64,000 bases of DNA from Lachnospiraceae bacterium (GCA_024403415.1 JAKSRY010000003.1:1-64000); one strand, 5' to 3'; positions 52,173 through 61,765 are shown, counted from the first letter of the stretch. Program-made: numbers and translations. Notes: a model not told the origin generated them from the sequence alone.

Positions 52173-52901
52173 TTAAATAAAGAAACCTACCACGCCAACA
52201 ATAACTGAAATAACAGAGATAACCATAAGAATTGTTGTTCTCTTGTTAAGTTCATCCTTCAACTGTTTATTCTGATCATAAAGATTTGAAATATTAGTCT
52301 TCTGCAAAGTATCAATAAATTCTGAATACTTAGCTGTAAGTTGGTTCTCACAATTCTTTATTTCATTCTGTGTTTGCTGAAGTGATGCAATATACTTCCC
52401 TTGTTCTTCAGAAAAAGCTACATTTCTGTCTGCTAATAACTTATCAATGTCAGCCTTTAATGCATCACTTGCTCTGCTGTTATCTTCGACAATCTTTTTT
52501 GCAGCTTCATCAAACTTTGCTAAAGAAGAAACAACGCCTTCAGCATATGCTTTTCCTTGCTGCTCTGCTTGATCTGCAAATGTCTGAATCTTCTGCTCAA
52601 TATCTTTCAATGCTTGCAAATATCTGCTCTGCTCATTTACAAAAGCCTGTAAAGCTCTGTCTATTTCAGCAGCAACATCATTCTTTACTCTGTTGTTGCT
52701 TGAAATATTTGCATTTTCAATCGTAGACGGAAGATTATCTACTCTAGAAATCAATGCAGATGACTGAGTACCAAACTCAGAGTTCTGCTGTTTAATCTGC
52801 TCCAACATCTGCTTTAACAACATCTGAAGTTCGCCGGATGCTGCCATATTCTGCTGAAACAGTTCTATGTCTTTTTCTAATTCTTCTATTGATCCAAGCA
52901 T
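52173..52901 (-). CDS. Long coiled-coil protein with C-terminal membrane anchor
   Basis: 242 residues. A nearly continuous coiled coil of Gln/Lys/Glu/Asn heptads (~1-215) is followed by a single C-terminal hydrophobic helix (TTILMVISVISVIVGVVGFF), so it is a tail-anchored protein with the coiled coil in the cytosol. No enzymatic domain. It starts 2 bases after the helicase stop, so the two are probably made together; it could tether the helicase and nuclease systems to the membrane. Confidence 0.8.
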   Translation of the reverse strand: MLGSIEELEKDIELFQQNMAASGELQMLLKQMLEQIKQQNSEFGTQSSALISRVDNLPSTIENANISSNNRVKNDVAAEIDRALQAFVNEQSRYLQALKDIEQKIQTFADQAEQQGKAYAEGVVSSLAKFDEAAKKIVEDNSRASDALKADIDKLLADRNVAFSEEQGKYIASLQQTQNEIKNCENQLTAKYSEFIDTLQKTNISNLYDQNKQLKDELNKRTTILMVISVISVIVGVVGFFI

Positions 52902-52903
52902 AC

Positions 52904-55900
52904 TTATCTCCTTATAAATCCTTTGAATTTCTCGTTTGCCGCTCTAGCCATAACGCCATAGAAAAGCATGTCTTTCGATGCTTTTTTGTAAATGGCATCA
53001 ATTACCTGGGACAGTTTAAGACCTGTTATATTATTTCTATCATCTATGTATCTGAGATAACTCCACTTTGCATCATCAGTACATGATGAATATAATTCAG
53101 CCATTGTAACCGAGAAGTTTTGCTTCTCTTCTTCATTAAGCTTTCCCCAGAATCTTTCAAGTCTGGTAGCATCAAATCTGCCCACGCGGCTCCAGTTTCC
53201 AATAAACAGCAGGTAATCAAGCTTATAAGAATAACTGTTGCTGTTTATTCGTTCCAGATTCGACAGTGTATTCTTGCCGATTCCGGTAATAACCTGATTA
53301 GACAATTCAGAGAATGTCATATTGCTGTAATATTCTTCATCTTCCTTAATCTGGATAAATGGAAGTGTGAAGTAATCTTCGATTTCCTCTGTAATCTTCA
53401 ACGAGTTACAATCCGTATTGGTCGTCAAAAATTCAAAGATATCAAGGAACTGCTCCTTATGATGATAAAGGAACTTTTCATAATACCAGGTCACATAGAC
53501 TTTTAATATATCCTCAATCTTCTGTGCCTTTGATACTTTAAAAATACTCTCACGGTCATTTCCCATCGATGCAAAATAGTCTCTTGAAATCTTTTTCATT
53601 CTCTCAAGCATGCTTGCATCGTCGAGCATTACTATTCTGTGACCGCCTGAATTAGGTACTGAACATATATCAATGATAAGCTCTATTTCATCTGCAGCAT
53701 CGATTGCTCTATATGTGTACCAATCCTTTACGTATCCGGTTACATACAGCATATAAATCAACTGCTTATAAGCTTCTATACCTTTTGCCGGATGATCTAT
53801 GATGTATACCGTTTTCTCTCCTGTATGGAAGTCTGAATAAATATCAATCAAACGATCATACAGAATGTCACTGGTATCTGCTCCGCAGTTGAGCTTATGA
53901 TATGCATCAGCATAATCATTATTCATTGCCTTTAAGATTTGTGGAAGGTTATCTATAACCGTTTCACGTTTCAGCAGATGTGCCGGAATATTCTCCTCTG
54001 AAGGTTTCAGATATACTACATAGGACGTAACCCTCTCCTCTGCACGGCCCGCTCTTCCTATTTCCTGCACAAACTCATTCTTCGATACAGGCATACCAAA
54101 GTGCACTGTACAGTTCACATTTGGAAGGTTAATGCCTATACCCAGTTCTTCACTTGCCACAAGGATACGGCATAATCCTTCTGCGAACTGCGCATAAGAC
54201 TCAGATTTGTCACTGGTAAATACATCAGCCTCATACCCGATAGCATCCGCAACCATCTCCGATATCTCATCGCTCTTAGTAAATACAATAGCTCTTTCAT
54301 TTCTATGAACAATGTCGTTTGCTATTGAACGAACCTGTTCCAGCATTTCCTCAGTAGTATCTACTTCTCTAAAGTCATAGCGAACATTGTACTTTTCAAA
54401 TAAAACCGGTGAGAAGAAATTCTCAAAAGGAATATCCAACTGTTTCTGAATATCCTGCGCAACTGTATAATTTGCTGTTGCTGTAAATCCCAGATATCTT
54501 GCATCATCCAGATACTTACTCATGTTTTTTGAAAGCATAAGATATTCTGGTCTGAAGTCATGTCCCCAATTTGACAAGCAATGTATCTCATCAAGGACTA
54601 CGTAGGATATCTCTTTCTTCCAACGCTTGAACACTCCAAAAAGATTTCGGTTCTGGAATGTTGCCGGAGTAAGAAACATCAGATTTGCTCCAGGCTTAAA
54701 AAACGAGAAATCATTTCCGCTTCTTAAGGTCAAATGAGTAACATTATCATAATGATGGAACTTTCTTAAATTTCTTATCTGATCTTTAATCAGAATGTCT
54801 GTTGGTGATACAACAAATACCACCTGCGGCTGCAGCAAACAAGCAAAGTAATAAATCAAAGACTTACCGCTGCCCGTAGGCATGATGCACACTGCGTGTC
54901 CATTGGAATTCATCATAGAGCACAGTGCATCAAACTGACCTTTCTTAAACGAAGTAAACGGTGAAATCTCTCTCAATATAAATTCCAGGTCTGCCTTGTT
55001 TGTTTTATCAAGTCTGTAATTGATTCTACTTCCATATCTGATTCTTCTTCGAAGGCCCTGATCACTTGTATAATTTTCAACATAATAATCAGCTTTTGAT
55101 TCAGCAGATATACTCTTTCCTCTTGAATCCTCTACCACTCTTACTGAGCAGATATCAGATCTTGTCAATCTGCCAAACACAGCAAGATATTCATTCAGAA
55201 TTTCCTGCGCTGCTGTAACTTCATCCTTATCTCCCAAAATATTAAGCTTGAGAACTGTTTCTCCTTCTGGTTTCAGTAAATCAAGAAGAATCATGATATA
55301 TCTGTAGACATGACCATAATTCAGTTCATGATTAAACGGATGATTCTTCATATACTGAGGATATGCATCCTTAGTAATATGCGAATCTCGTATCAGGAAG
55401 TTATATACTAAAGCATGAACACTCGGAAACGGATCATGATTGTTGAGGTCTTCGTGACCAGTTCCTTTTACAATAAAACCAAAGTCCCCATTTCCCACAC
55501 CACAAGGAATACCTCTTACCAAGCTTCCCTGGGATAGGTCTAAATTGATATACCTGTCATAGTTATCATAATCTATGCTAAGTTCACCGGCTTGTTCTTC
55601 AGCAAGCTTCTGCTCCTGCTCCTTTTTCTTCTTTTCCTGATTCTGTACCTGTTCTTTTTTAGCTTTTTCTTCTTTTTGCTCGGTCTCCTTCTGCTTCTTC
55701 TCACTGAGGAATTTCTTATACTCAGCTATTACCTTCTTATTGCAGATTTTGACCCATTCATTTATAGCTTCAGCCGCCTTTGTCTCCTGCATGTCATGCA
55801 ATGTCACCAGGCGGTCAATCAACTTTTTCCTTTCAAGATCAGAATCCTTTCCGTTTACAAGTGCTTCAAGCACTCCAACCTCGTAGGCTTTCATCATTCT

Positions 55901-56008
55901 GTTGATTCTACCGATATCATTTGCATAAAAATCAGAGAACGCGCTTTTCAGTTTTTTCTCATCATCCAAAAGATCAGGTCGGCTAATAAATATCTGTGAT
56001 AAATCCAC
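52904..56008 (-). CDS. RecQ-like superfamily 2 helicase with N-terminal adaptor domain
   Basis: 1034 residues, starting at GTG 56008, with AAGGAGG 7 bases upstream. An N-terminal domain (~2-95) shared with the LRR protein at 59783 is followed by a Lys/Glu/Gln-rich coiled coil (~95-140), a unique domain (~145-340), and the helicase core (~345-670): Walker A PTGSGKS (379-383), DEIH box LDEIHCLSNWGHDFRPEY (473-476), and motif VI QEIGRAGRAEE. The DEIH box with CLSxWGHDFRPxY is the RecQ hallmark. The C-terminal ~360 residues show no RQC or HRDC that I recognise. It probably unwinds DNA 3'-5' as the effector of the operon. Confidence 0.9.
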   Translation of the reverse strand: MDLSQIFISRPDLLDDEKKLKSAFSDFYANDIGRINRMMKAYEVGVLEALVNGKDSDLERKKLIDRLVTLHDMQETKAAEAINEWVKICNKKVIAEYKKFLSEKKQKETEQKEEKAKKEQVQNQEKKKKEQEQKLAEEQAGELSIDYDNYDRYINLDLSQGSLVRGIPCGVGNGDFGFIVKGTGHEDLNNHDPFPSVHALVYNFLIRDSHITKDAYPQYMKNHPFNHELNYGHVYRYIMILLDLLKPEGETVLKLNILGDKDEVTAAQEILNEYLAVFGRLTRSDICSVRVVEDSRGKSISAESKADYYVENYTSDQGLRRRIRYGSRINYRLDKTNKADLEFILREISPFTSFKKGQFDALCSMMNSNGHAVCIMPTGSGKSLIYYFACLLQPQVVFVVSPTDILIKDQIRNLRKFHHYDNVTHLTLRSGNDFSFFKPGANLMFLTPATFQNRNLFGVFKRWKKEISYVVLDEIHCLSNWGHDFRPEYLMLSKNMSKYLDDARYLGFTATANYTVAQDIQKQLDIPFENFFSPVLFEKYNVRYDFREVDTTEEMLEQVRSIANDIVHRNERAIVFTKSDEISEMVADAIGYEADVFTSDKSESYAQFAEGLCRILVASEELGIGINLPNVNCTVHFGMPVSKNEFVQEIGRAGRAEERVTSYVVYLKPSEENIPAHLLKRETVIDNLPQILKAMNNDYADAYHKLNCGADTSDILYDRLIDIYSDFHTGEKTVYIIDHPAKGIEAYKQLIYMLYVTGYVKDWYTYRAIDAADEIELIIDICSVPNSGGHRIVMLDDASMLERMKKISRDYFASMGNDRESIFKVSKAQKIEDILKVYVTWYYEKFLYHHKEQFLDIFEFLTTNTDCNSLKITEEIEDYFTLPFIQIKEDEEYYSNMTFSELSNQVITGIGKNTLSNLERINSNSYSYKLDYLLFIGNWSRVGRFDATRLERFWGKLNEEEKQNFSVTMAELYSSCTDDAKWSYLRYIDDRNNITGLKLSQVIDAIYKKASKDMLFYGVMARAANEKFKGFIRR

Positions 56009-56036
56009 CCTAAAGCCTCCTTGGTTTTAATCCTGC

Positions 56037-57626
56037 CTATTCTTCAGGTGTCTCTGGAGCTGGATTCTTTGTATCTCCTACTTCTTCCTCATCGATAACA
56101 GACTGCTCAGCCATTTGAGATACCTTTGCCATCTGCTCAGCAATTGTTACGGTCTTCTCTGAAATTACAATCTTTTGAGGTTCAGATACTATCGTTTCTT
56201 CCAGCTCCGGCGTTTCTTTTTCTTCTGTTGCTGCAGATTGCTCAGAAACAATGTTTTGGCCTTCTTCAACGGCTTCCTTGTTTAGCTTAGCTGCATCTTC
56301 CGCTTTTTCAGCACGAGCTGCAATCTCAACATATTCTGCCGCAACAGCTTCCTGAACTGCAGTAGTTTCTTCTGCCTTTACAGCAGTATCATTGTCTGCA
56401 GCACCATCAGCTTCAGTCATTCCCGGTTCACACTGGGCAACAACATTAGGCATTCTAAGCTTCAAATTATCTATTTTTCTCTGAAGAGTTAAGATTTCTT
56501 CATCCATCTGAGTCATCGTGACTCTTAATTCATTAATCTGGTTATAAATTTGATGATCCAATGGAGTTCTGATTCCTGGACGCATCATTGCAGACATCTT
56601 TGATGTCAGAGCTTTCTCTTTCTCCTCATTTACAGCTGCTGTGTGCTGTTTCTCTTTGAGCTGATTTTCCAGATTAAACAGTTCTGTCTGCACAGTAAAT
56701 ACAGGGGTCAGTTCTGTCACTCTCTGTATATCCATAATCAGAGCTATTGACACATCATCTCCACTGCCTCTTTTAGTGAGAACTGGCAAATACTCTTTTA
56801 TTTCAGATTTTCCCACTTCGATGCCATGTTCAACGAATATCTTCAGAATTGATCTGTATAACGCATACATCTCCTCTACATTAGCGTAGGAATCATCAAT
56901 TCCATCAGATCCGCAGAACACAGCTGACGGCTTTTCTTCTGTTACAAAAAATCTGAACTCATCAGATGCATCACTATCACAAATTGATGTAGTGACATTC
57001 ATCTGGCAGTTTTCATCCCAAGGAATAGGTTCAGAGATCGAACCATTCTGGTCGATTACAACACACTTTCCATCGCCAATCTGCATACCAAAAGAGAACT
57101 TCTCTGTAACAACATAAGCAATCAGTGTGCAGCCATATGCCTTCTCTGCTCTTCTCTCACTAATATCATCAGGCATATATCGCTTTTTGTACTTTTCTGA
57201 AACATTCGCCATCTCAGATTCCTGAAATGGATTCTCTTCAACATCCTTCTCAACGAATTCACGCCACTTCATAAGAATATTTCTTGAAAGATACTGAAGA
57301 AGGTGTGTCTCATTAATTCTTGTATGTAAAAGCTTATCTATAAGCTCATTGCTTTCTTTTTCACTTATCTCTGGATTCTCAGGATTAGGATTATATATCT
57401 TTCCAACAAAAGCCTTAATCCGTTCGATTGCAGCATCTACCGCAAACTGAGATCCTCTATCTGTACGTGGATAGTTATCGCTTCCGTGTCCATCTGCAAC
57501 AACGCAAATGTGCATTTGGTCGTCATCATAGAAACCAGATGCATCCTCACATACTTTGCTTGGCTCTGCTTTTATATGGTTATATCCCGTTTCTGTAGCA
57601 GAGAACGAAAATATTTTATCGGTCAT
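56037..57626 (-). CDS. PP2C-family Ser/Thr phosphatase with acidic coiled-coil tail
   Basis: 529 residues. The phosphatase domain (~1-300) keeps the metal-binding acids: D28 (CEDAS), DGHG (45-48), SDG (240-242) and GDD (289-291), with GCTLIAYVV in the core. The C-terminal ~220 residues are a coiled coil (~310-385) followed by a very acidic Glu/Ala/Val-rich region that may bind partners. It should remove phosphate from targets of the kinase encoded two genes upstream, giving the kinase-vWA-PP2C set of TerY-P systems. AGGAGG lies 6 bases upstream of the ATG. Confidence 0.92.
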   Translation of the reverse strand: MTDKIFSFSATETGYNHIKAEPSKVCEDASGFYDDDQMHICVVADGHGSDNYPRTDRGSQFAVDAAIERIKAFVGKIYNPNPENPEISEKESNELIDKLLHTRINETHLLQYLSRNILMKWREFVEKDVEENPFQESEMANVSEKYKKRYMPDDISERRAEKAYGCTLIAYVVTEKFSFGMQIGDGKCVVIDQNGSISEPIPWDENCQMNVTTSICDSDASDEFRFFVTEEKPSAVFCGSDGIDDSYANVEEMYALYRSILKIFVEHGIEVGKSEIKEYLPVLTKRGSGDDVSIALIMDIQRVTELTPVFTVQTELFNLENQLKEKQHTAAVNEEKEKALTSKMSAMMRPGIRTPLDHQIYNQINELRVTMTQMDEEILTLQRKIDNLKLRMPNVVAQCEPGMTEADGAADNDTAVKAEETTAVQEAVAAEYVEIAARAEKAEDAAKLNKEAVEEGQNIVSEQSAATEEKETPELEETIVSEPQKIVISEKTVTIAEQMAKVSQMAEQSVIDEEEVGDTKNPAPETPEE

Positions 57627-57688
57627 ATGCGCCTCCTGCTATAAAACAAGGACTGCCTACCACAAGGCAAGCAGTCCCATTCTTACAA

Positions 57689-58441
57689 TTAGTCCCAGTT
57701 ACCCCAATCATTATCATCTGCACTTACTGGCGCTCCATTATCTTCATCAACATCCTTTACAACAGCTGATACAATATCTGCTGAATCCTGATCAGGTGAA
57801 GTTACTGTGTCTGAAGATGCTTTACTGTGGCTCTGGAATTCAGATGCACGAACACTTACCTTGTGAATCATCTTCTTAAGTGTAGCAGTATCCTTTGCGT
57901 CAAGAATAGCCTCTGGATTTCCAGTAAACTGTGCAAGTACAGATCTGTCAGATCCACTCTCGATATCGATAGCAATCTTAATTGCGTGCTTGAACCAGTT
58001 GTTCTCTTTTATTTTATTTAAACCAACTTCCCAATTATCAGTAGGACCACCATCACTCAGCAATAAGATTACTGGTGCATATGCTCCTGTCTGAGAATTA
58101 AGGTACTCATTTCTTGAAAGCTTTTTATCTAATTCCAATAACGCTCCACCGAACTCAGTCATTCCACCTGCCTGGAGGTCATTCCAGATAATATCATCAA
58201 GGCCTACTGGTCCTGATGCAGGTGTTACCCATGAACATCCGCTTGAGAACTGAAGGATTGCAACCTTAATTTCAGCATCATCATTCGCTGCAGCAACCTC
58301 TTTAAGAAGAGGGATACATTCTTCCATAGCCGCATTTACAGTTCCGATTCTTGATCCACCCATACTTCCGGATGTATCTACCAAATAAAATAAAGTCATT
58401 ACCTTTCTAGGTGATGGTGTGATTTCTTCTAACAGTGACAT
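57689..58441 (-). CDS. TerY-type vWA protein, copy 1
   Basis: 250 residues with a full vWA domain; MIDAS residues D22, S24 and S26 in LVDTSGSMGGS, Thr in GGMTEFGGAL, Asp in LLLSDGGPTDNW. It closely resembles copy 2 at 48129 and shares the tail DNDWGNWD. It is encoded between kinase and phosphatase genes, the hallmark order of TerY-P systems. The fused TerY-C domain of canonical TerY is missing here; the separate zinc protein at 47736 may supply it. Confidence 0.92.
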   Translation of the reverse strand: MSLLEEITPSPRKVMTLFYLVDTSGSMGGSRIGTVNAAMEECIPLLKEVAAANDDAEIKVAILQFSSGCSWVTPASGPVGLDDIIWNDLQAGGMTEFGGALLELDKKLSRNEYLNSQTGAYAPVILLLSDGGPTDNWEVGLNKIKENNWFKHAIKIAIDIESGSDRSVLAQFTGNPEAILDAKDTATLKKMIHKVSVRASEFQSHSKASSDTVTSPDQDSADIVSAVVKDVDEDNGAPVSADDNDWGNWD

Positions 58442-58456
58442 TTTCGTTTCCTCCTA

Positions 58457-59773
58457 TTAAATAATCTTTCCTGCATCTTTTGGATTGGTTGTACACTCAA
58501 TCGTGAAATCCTTTTTTACAGGAACTACTGCGCCAGGAGCCAATGGTTTCTGGCTTCCGTCTGGAAGGTTTACCTTCCAACTCAGTGTGCTGAGATTCTT
58601 GATGCCGAATACATTAGGATTGCTTGGATTAGCAACAATTTCTCCAAGCTTTGTCTCTACATCATTCTGTGATGAATCTGCATGCCACATCATGAGTTTT
58701 GTTCCCGGATAAAGAGGTACTGTTACTGTACTGAACTGTATCGCATTAGGAACCGTTATTTTCTTCTTACATTCAATACAGGTATTGTCACCCTGCTGCG
58801 CAATAAATGTTTCCTGCTTACAATGAGGACACTTTACAATACTTGCCTTGAATCTGAAGAATACATCCAGCCATTCTTTCTCAATAACTCTTGGAGCTTT
58901 CTTAAGCATTACATCTGAACTGAATGCTCTAATGAAAAGGTCTTTGATATATTGAGGATAAACTGGCCAGAATGTTTTTAAGTTTTTATCTGTTCCCGGA
59001 ACCGGTCTGTTTCTATCATCACTTGGATCTAAAACAAATACTGGTTCCTCTCCGTAATATCTTCTCTCCAGTTCTTTTGTCATACATGGAGGAGTAGATC
59101 TCTTTCCTTCCAATGGATGATTAATGAATAAGAGTCTGAAAAGAATTACTGCGAGTGAAAATCTATCAGATTGCTTGTCCGGATCATTCTTTCCTGTAAC
59201 AACTTCTGGAGCCATGTATCTCTGCTTACCAAGAATTCCAAGGTTTACGCCAAATGGTGAAACATTGTCGTTATCACAGATAAGAACCTTTCCGTTTTCA
59301 GGATTAATAAAGAAGTTTCCATTATTGATATCCTGATAGCTGTATCCGCTGTTATGTAATTCTCTAAATGCCTGAATAATGTTTATTGCAGCGTCTGCTA
59401 TGGCATTAAAGGACTTGAATCTAACCTGCTTCTGCTTCTTTGAGCCAACGAAAAATTCTGTAAGCTCATAGTATCCTGCTGGTCTTACATCCATTATGTA
59501 TCCGAACACGCCAGCGTGAACTTCTGTAACGCCTAGCGGCCAGAGGAAGTCTTTTGTAGGCGCACCCTTCTGGATATTATTTTCAAGATTCTGATAGAAC
59601 TCCTTCTCTTTGCCTTTGAATACATCCTTGTGATACCATTTCAGAGCATATTCTTTGCCATTGTAGGAAACCTTGTAAACCGTTCCCTGACCACCGGAGC
59701 CAAACTCAGCTAAAACCTTAGCCTCTCCGCCGTATTTCATTTTGACTGTATCGCCAACTTTTAATGATCCCAT
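58457..59773 (-). CDS. Ser/Thr protein kinase with zinc ribbon and C-terminal FHA-like region
   Basis: 438 residues. The kinase domain (~1-300) has the Gly loop GSGGQG (25-30), the ATP Lys in YALKWY (K45), and a catalytic loop YQDINNGN (D148, N153) in place of HRD. The metal motif is DND (167-169) in place of DFG, and the activation segment ends MAPE. These changes are like those in TerY-associated kinases and do not remove the key Asp/Asn. A zinc ribbon (CPHC at 315-318, CIEC at 332-335) and a beta-rich C-terminus (FGIKNLSTLSWKV ... PGAVVPVKKDFTIEC), perhaps FHA-like, follow. It is cytosolic, upstream of vWA copy 1 and PP2C. Confidence 0.9.
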   Translation of the reverse strand: MGSLKVGDTVKMKYGGEAKVLAEFGSGGQGTVYKVSYNGKEYALKWYHKDVFKGKEKEFYQNLENNIQKGAPTKDFLWPLGVTEVHAGVFGYIMDVRPAGYYELTEFFVGSKKQKQVRFKSFNAIADAAINIIQAFRELHNSGYSYQDINNGNFFINPENGKVLICDNDNVSPFGVNLGILGKQRYMAPEVVTGKNDPDKQSDRFSLAVILFRLLFINHPLEGKRSTPPCMTKELERRYYGEEPVFVLDPSDDRNRPVPGTDKNLKTFWPVYPQYIKDLFIRAFSSDVMLKKAPRVIEKEWLDVFFRFKASIVKCPHCKQETFIAQQGDNTCIECKKKITVPNAIQFSTVTVPLYPGTKLMMWHADSSQNDVETKLGEIVANPSNPNVFGIKNLSTLSWKVNLPDGSQKPLAPGAVVPVKKDFTIECTTNPKDAGKII

Positions 59774-59782
59774 GATTTCCTC

Positions 59783-61753
59783 CTATGACTTTGCATTCTC
59801 GATTTTCAAATTATTAGTTCTTGCATATTCAATTGCCCTCGATCCGGGATAGCAACTTACAATTACATTTAAATTCCTTATTATGTCTATCTGAAATATA
59901 TTTCTTCCAAACTTTGTGACCGTGCTCGGTATAGTTATCTTAACCAATGCAGAACACTTTTCAAATGCTTCTTCTCCTATTGATTCAAGTCCTTCATTCA
60001 AATCAACATCTGCAAGATATTGACAATTAGAAAACGCTGCATTATTTATTTCTTTCACAGTATTTGGTAACTGAATTTTTCTCAATCCACTATTTGCAAA
60101 TGCTCGTGCTCCTATCTTTACCAGATAGTCTGGGAGCAAAACAGATTGTAAGTTTTTACAATAAGAACACATGCCATATGGAATCTCCTTAATCTCATTT
60201 GGAAGATTTAGTTTCGTAATCGCAGTACTTGAAAACGCATTTGAACCAATGCTTTTCAGCGTTGTTGGTAATGTAATTGACTGTAAACTCTTACAATCAC
60301 TAAAAGCACCATCTCCAATACTTGTTATGCCTTCTGCTACAATTAAACTTTTTATTCCTGCACATGCCTTATATGCATCCTTGCCTATGGCAACAATCTT
60401 TTTACCATCTATTTGATTAGGTACTATAGTTTTTTCTTGGTCGAATCCTATAAATTTAGTAATAGCAAATTCATTATTGCCAACACCCGCAATTTCATAA
60501 TCACTAGCGTCACAACCAACATTTGCATCTTGCGCACTTGGAGTGTTTCTTACAATTGGATTATGCTTAATGTCTACAACTTGAGGTATTGAAACCGAAT
60601 TAGCACTATTGTTATTTCCATTTATCGCTTCAATTGTCAAACTGTTTAATCTTGCATATTCAATTGCCCTCGATCCAGGATAGCAACTTATAATTACATT
60701 CAAATTCCTTATTATATCTATCTGGAATATTTTTCTTCCAAATTTTGTGACCGTGCTCGGTATAGTTATCTTAACCAATGCAGAACACTTTTCGAATGCC
60801 TCTTCTCCTATTAATTCCAGTCCTTCATTCAAATCAACATCTACTAGATATTGGCAGGAAGAAAACGCTGCATTGTTTATTTCTTTCACAGTATTTGGTA
60901 ACTGAATTTTCCTCAATCCACTATTTGCAAATGCTCGTGCTCCTATCTTTACCAAGTAATCTGGAAGCAAAACAGATTGTAAGTTTTTACAATAAGAACA
61001 CATGCCATATGGAATCTCCTTAATCTCATTTGGAAGATTTAACTTCGTAATCGCAGTACTTGAAAATGCACTTGAGCCTATGCTCTTCAGCGTTGTTGGT
61101 AATGTAATTGACTGTAAATTCTTACAATCATTAAAAGCGCCATCTCCGATACTTGTTATTCCTTCTGCGATAACTAAACTTTTTATTCCTGCACACGCTT
61201 TATATGCGTCTTTGCCTATGGCAACTATTCTTTTACCATCTATTTGATTTGGTACTATTGTTTTTTCTTGATCAAATCCTATAAACTTAGTAATGGCAAA
61301 TTCATTATTTCCAACACTTGTAATTTCATAATCTGATATAGAACCTGTAATGGTTGGTGCTTGCAAAGTGTGTGCATTATGTTTTATAGGATTAGTAATA
61401 TCGCCAACTGTATTAACATTATCACCTACAGACGCTTTCTTCTTGTAAGACAACCTTGAGCTTATACCACTCCCCAAGCAAACATCAATCCATGCATTCA
61501 GACCAACAACAGCCCACTGCTCTTGCATTCCATAGTCATCAACTATTTTCTGAATATACTGTGCATATTTTGCATCGGTAATATTTCCATCATTCTTAAT
61601 CTTTCTCGGCACACCGCTTTCATAGACATCCAAGAGAACGTTCATCTCTCTTGTTTTGCCTGGATACAGATCAAGCATAATTGATCGCATAAGCGCTCTG
61701 CTCTGAAGGCTATCTCTCGAATAGCCTATAACCTTCGATAAATCGATATCCAT
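59783..61753 (-). CDS. BspA-type leucine-rich-repeat protein with adaptor domain and internal duplication
   Basis: 656 residues. An N-terminal domain (~1-105) is shared with the RecQ-like helicase (YESGV, MQE, LNAWIDVC). It is followed by two near-identical blocks of a short lead (YEITSVGNNEFAITKFIGFD and YEIAGVGNNEFAITKFIGFD) and a set of LRR_5/BspA repeats (ITSIGDGAF, LKSIGSSAF, IPYGMCSYCKNL, KIGARAFANSGL, EINNAAF, LIGEEAFEKCSAL). The blocks are offset by 277 codons (831 bp). BspA-type repeats are ligand-binding scaffolds. No signal or membrane helix is seen, so it probably acts in the cytosol, a candidate sensor. Confidence 0.88.
   Translation of the reverse strand: MDIDLSKVIGYSRDSLQSRALMRSIMLDLYPGKTREMNVLLDVYESGVPRKIKNDGNITDAKYAQYIQKIVDDYGMQEQWAVVGLNAWIDVCLGSGISSRLSYKKKASVGDNVNTVGDITNPIKHNAHTLQAPTITGSISDYEITSVGNNEFAITKFIGFDQEKTIVPNQIDGKRIVAIGKDAYKACAGIKSLVIAEGITSIGDGAFNDCKNLQSITLPTTLKSIGSSAFSSTAITKLNLPNEIKEIPYGMCSYCKNLQSVLLPDYLVKIGARAFANSGLRKIQLPNTVKEINNAAFSSCQYLVDVDLNEGLELIGEEAFEKCSALVKITIPSTVTKFGRKIFQIDIIRNLNVIISCYPGSRAIEYARLNSLTIEAINGNNNSANSVSIPQVVDIKHNPIVRNTPSAQDANVGCDASDYEIAGVGNNEFAITKFIGFDQEKTIVPNQIDGKKIVAIGKDAYKACAGIKSLIVAEGITSIGDGAFSDCKSLQSITLPTTLKSIGSNAFSSTAITKLNLPNEIKEIPYGMCSYCKNLQSVLLPDYLVKIGARAFANSGLRKIQLPNTVKEINNAAFSNCQYLADVDLNEGLESIGEEAFEKCSALVKITIPSTVTKFGRNIFQIDIIRNLNVIVSCYPGSRAIEYARTNNLKIENAKS
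59810..61341. repeat. 831-bp internal direct duplication in the LRR gene
   Basis: The block ~59815-60505 repeats ~60646-61336 at an 831-bp offset, with mostly synonymous differences (for example TTGCATATTCAATTGCCCTC at 59821 and 60652). The frame is preserved (277 codons), so it is an in-frame duplication of the whole LRR block and its lead. Confidence 0.85.
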
Positions 61754-61765
61754 TTCACTAACCCC

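Noticed and set aside
60171..61247. Two near-identical 81-residue plus-strand frames
   Set aside because: They are antisense shadows of the duplicated LRR blocks; their similarity only reflects that duplication.
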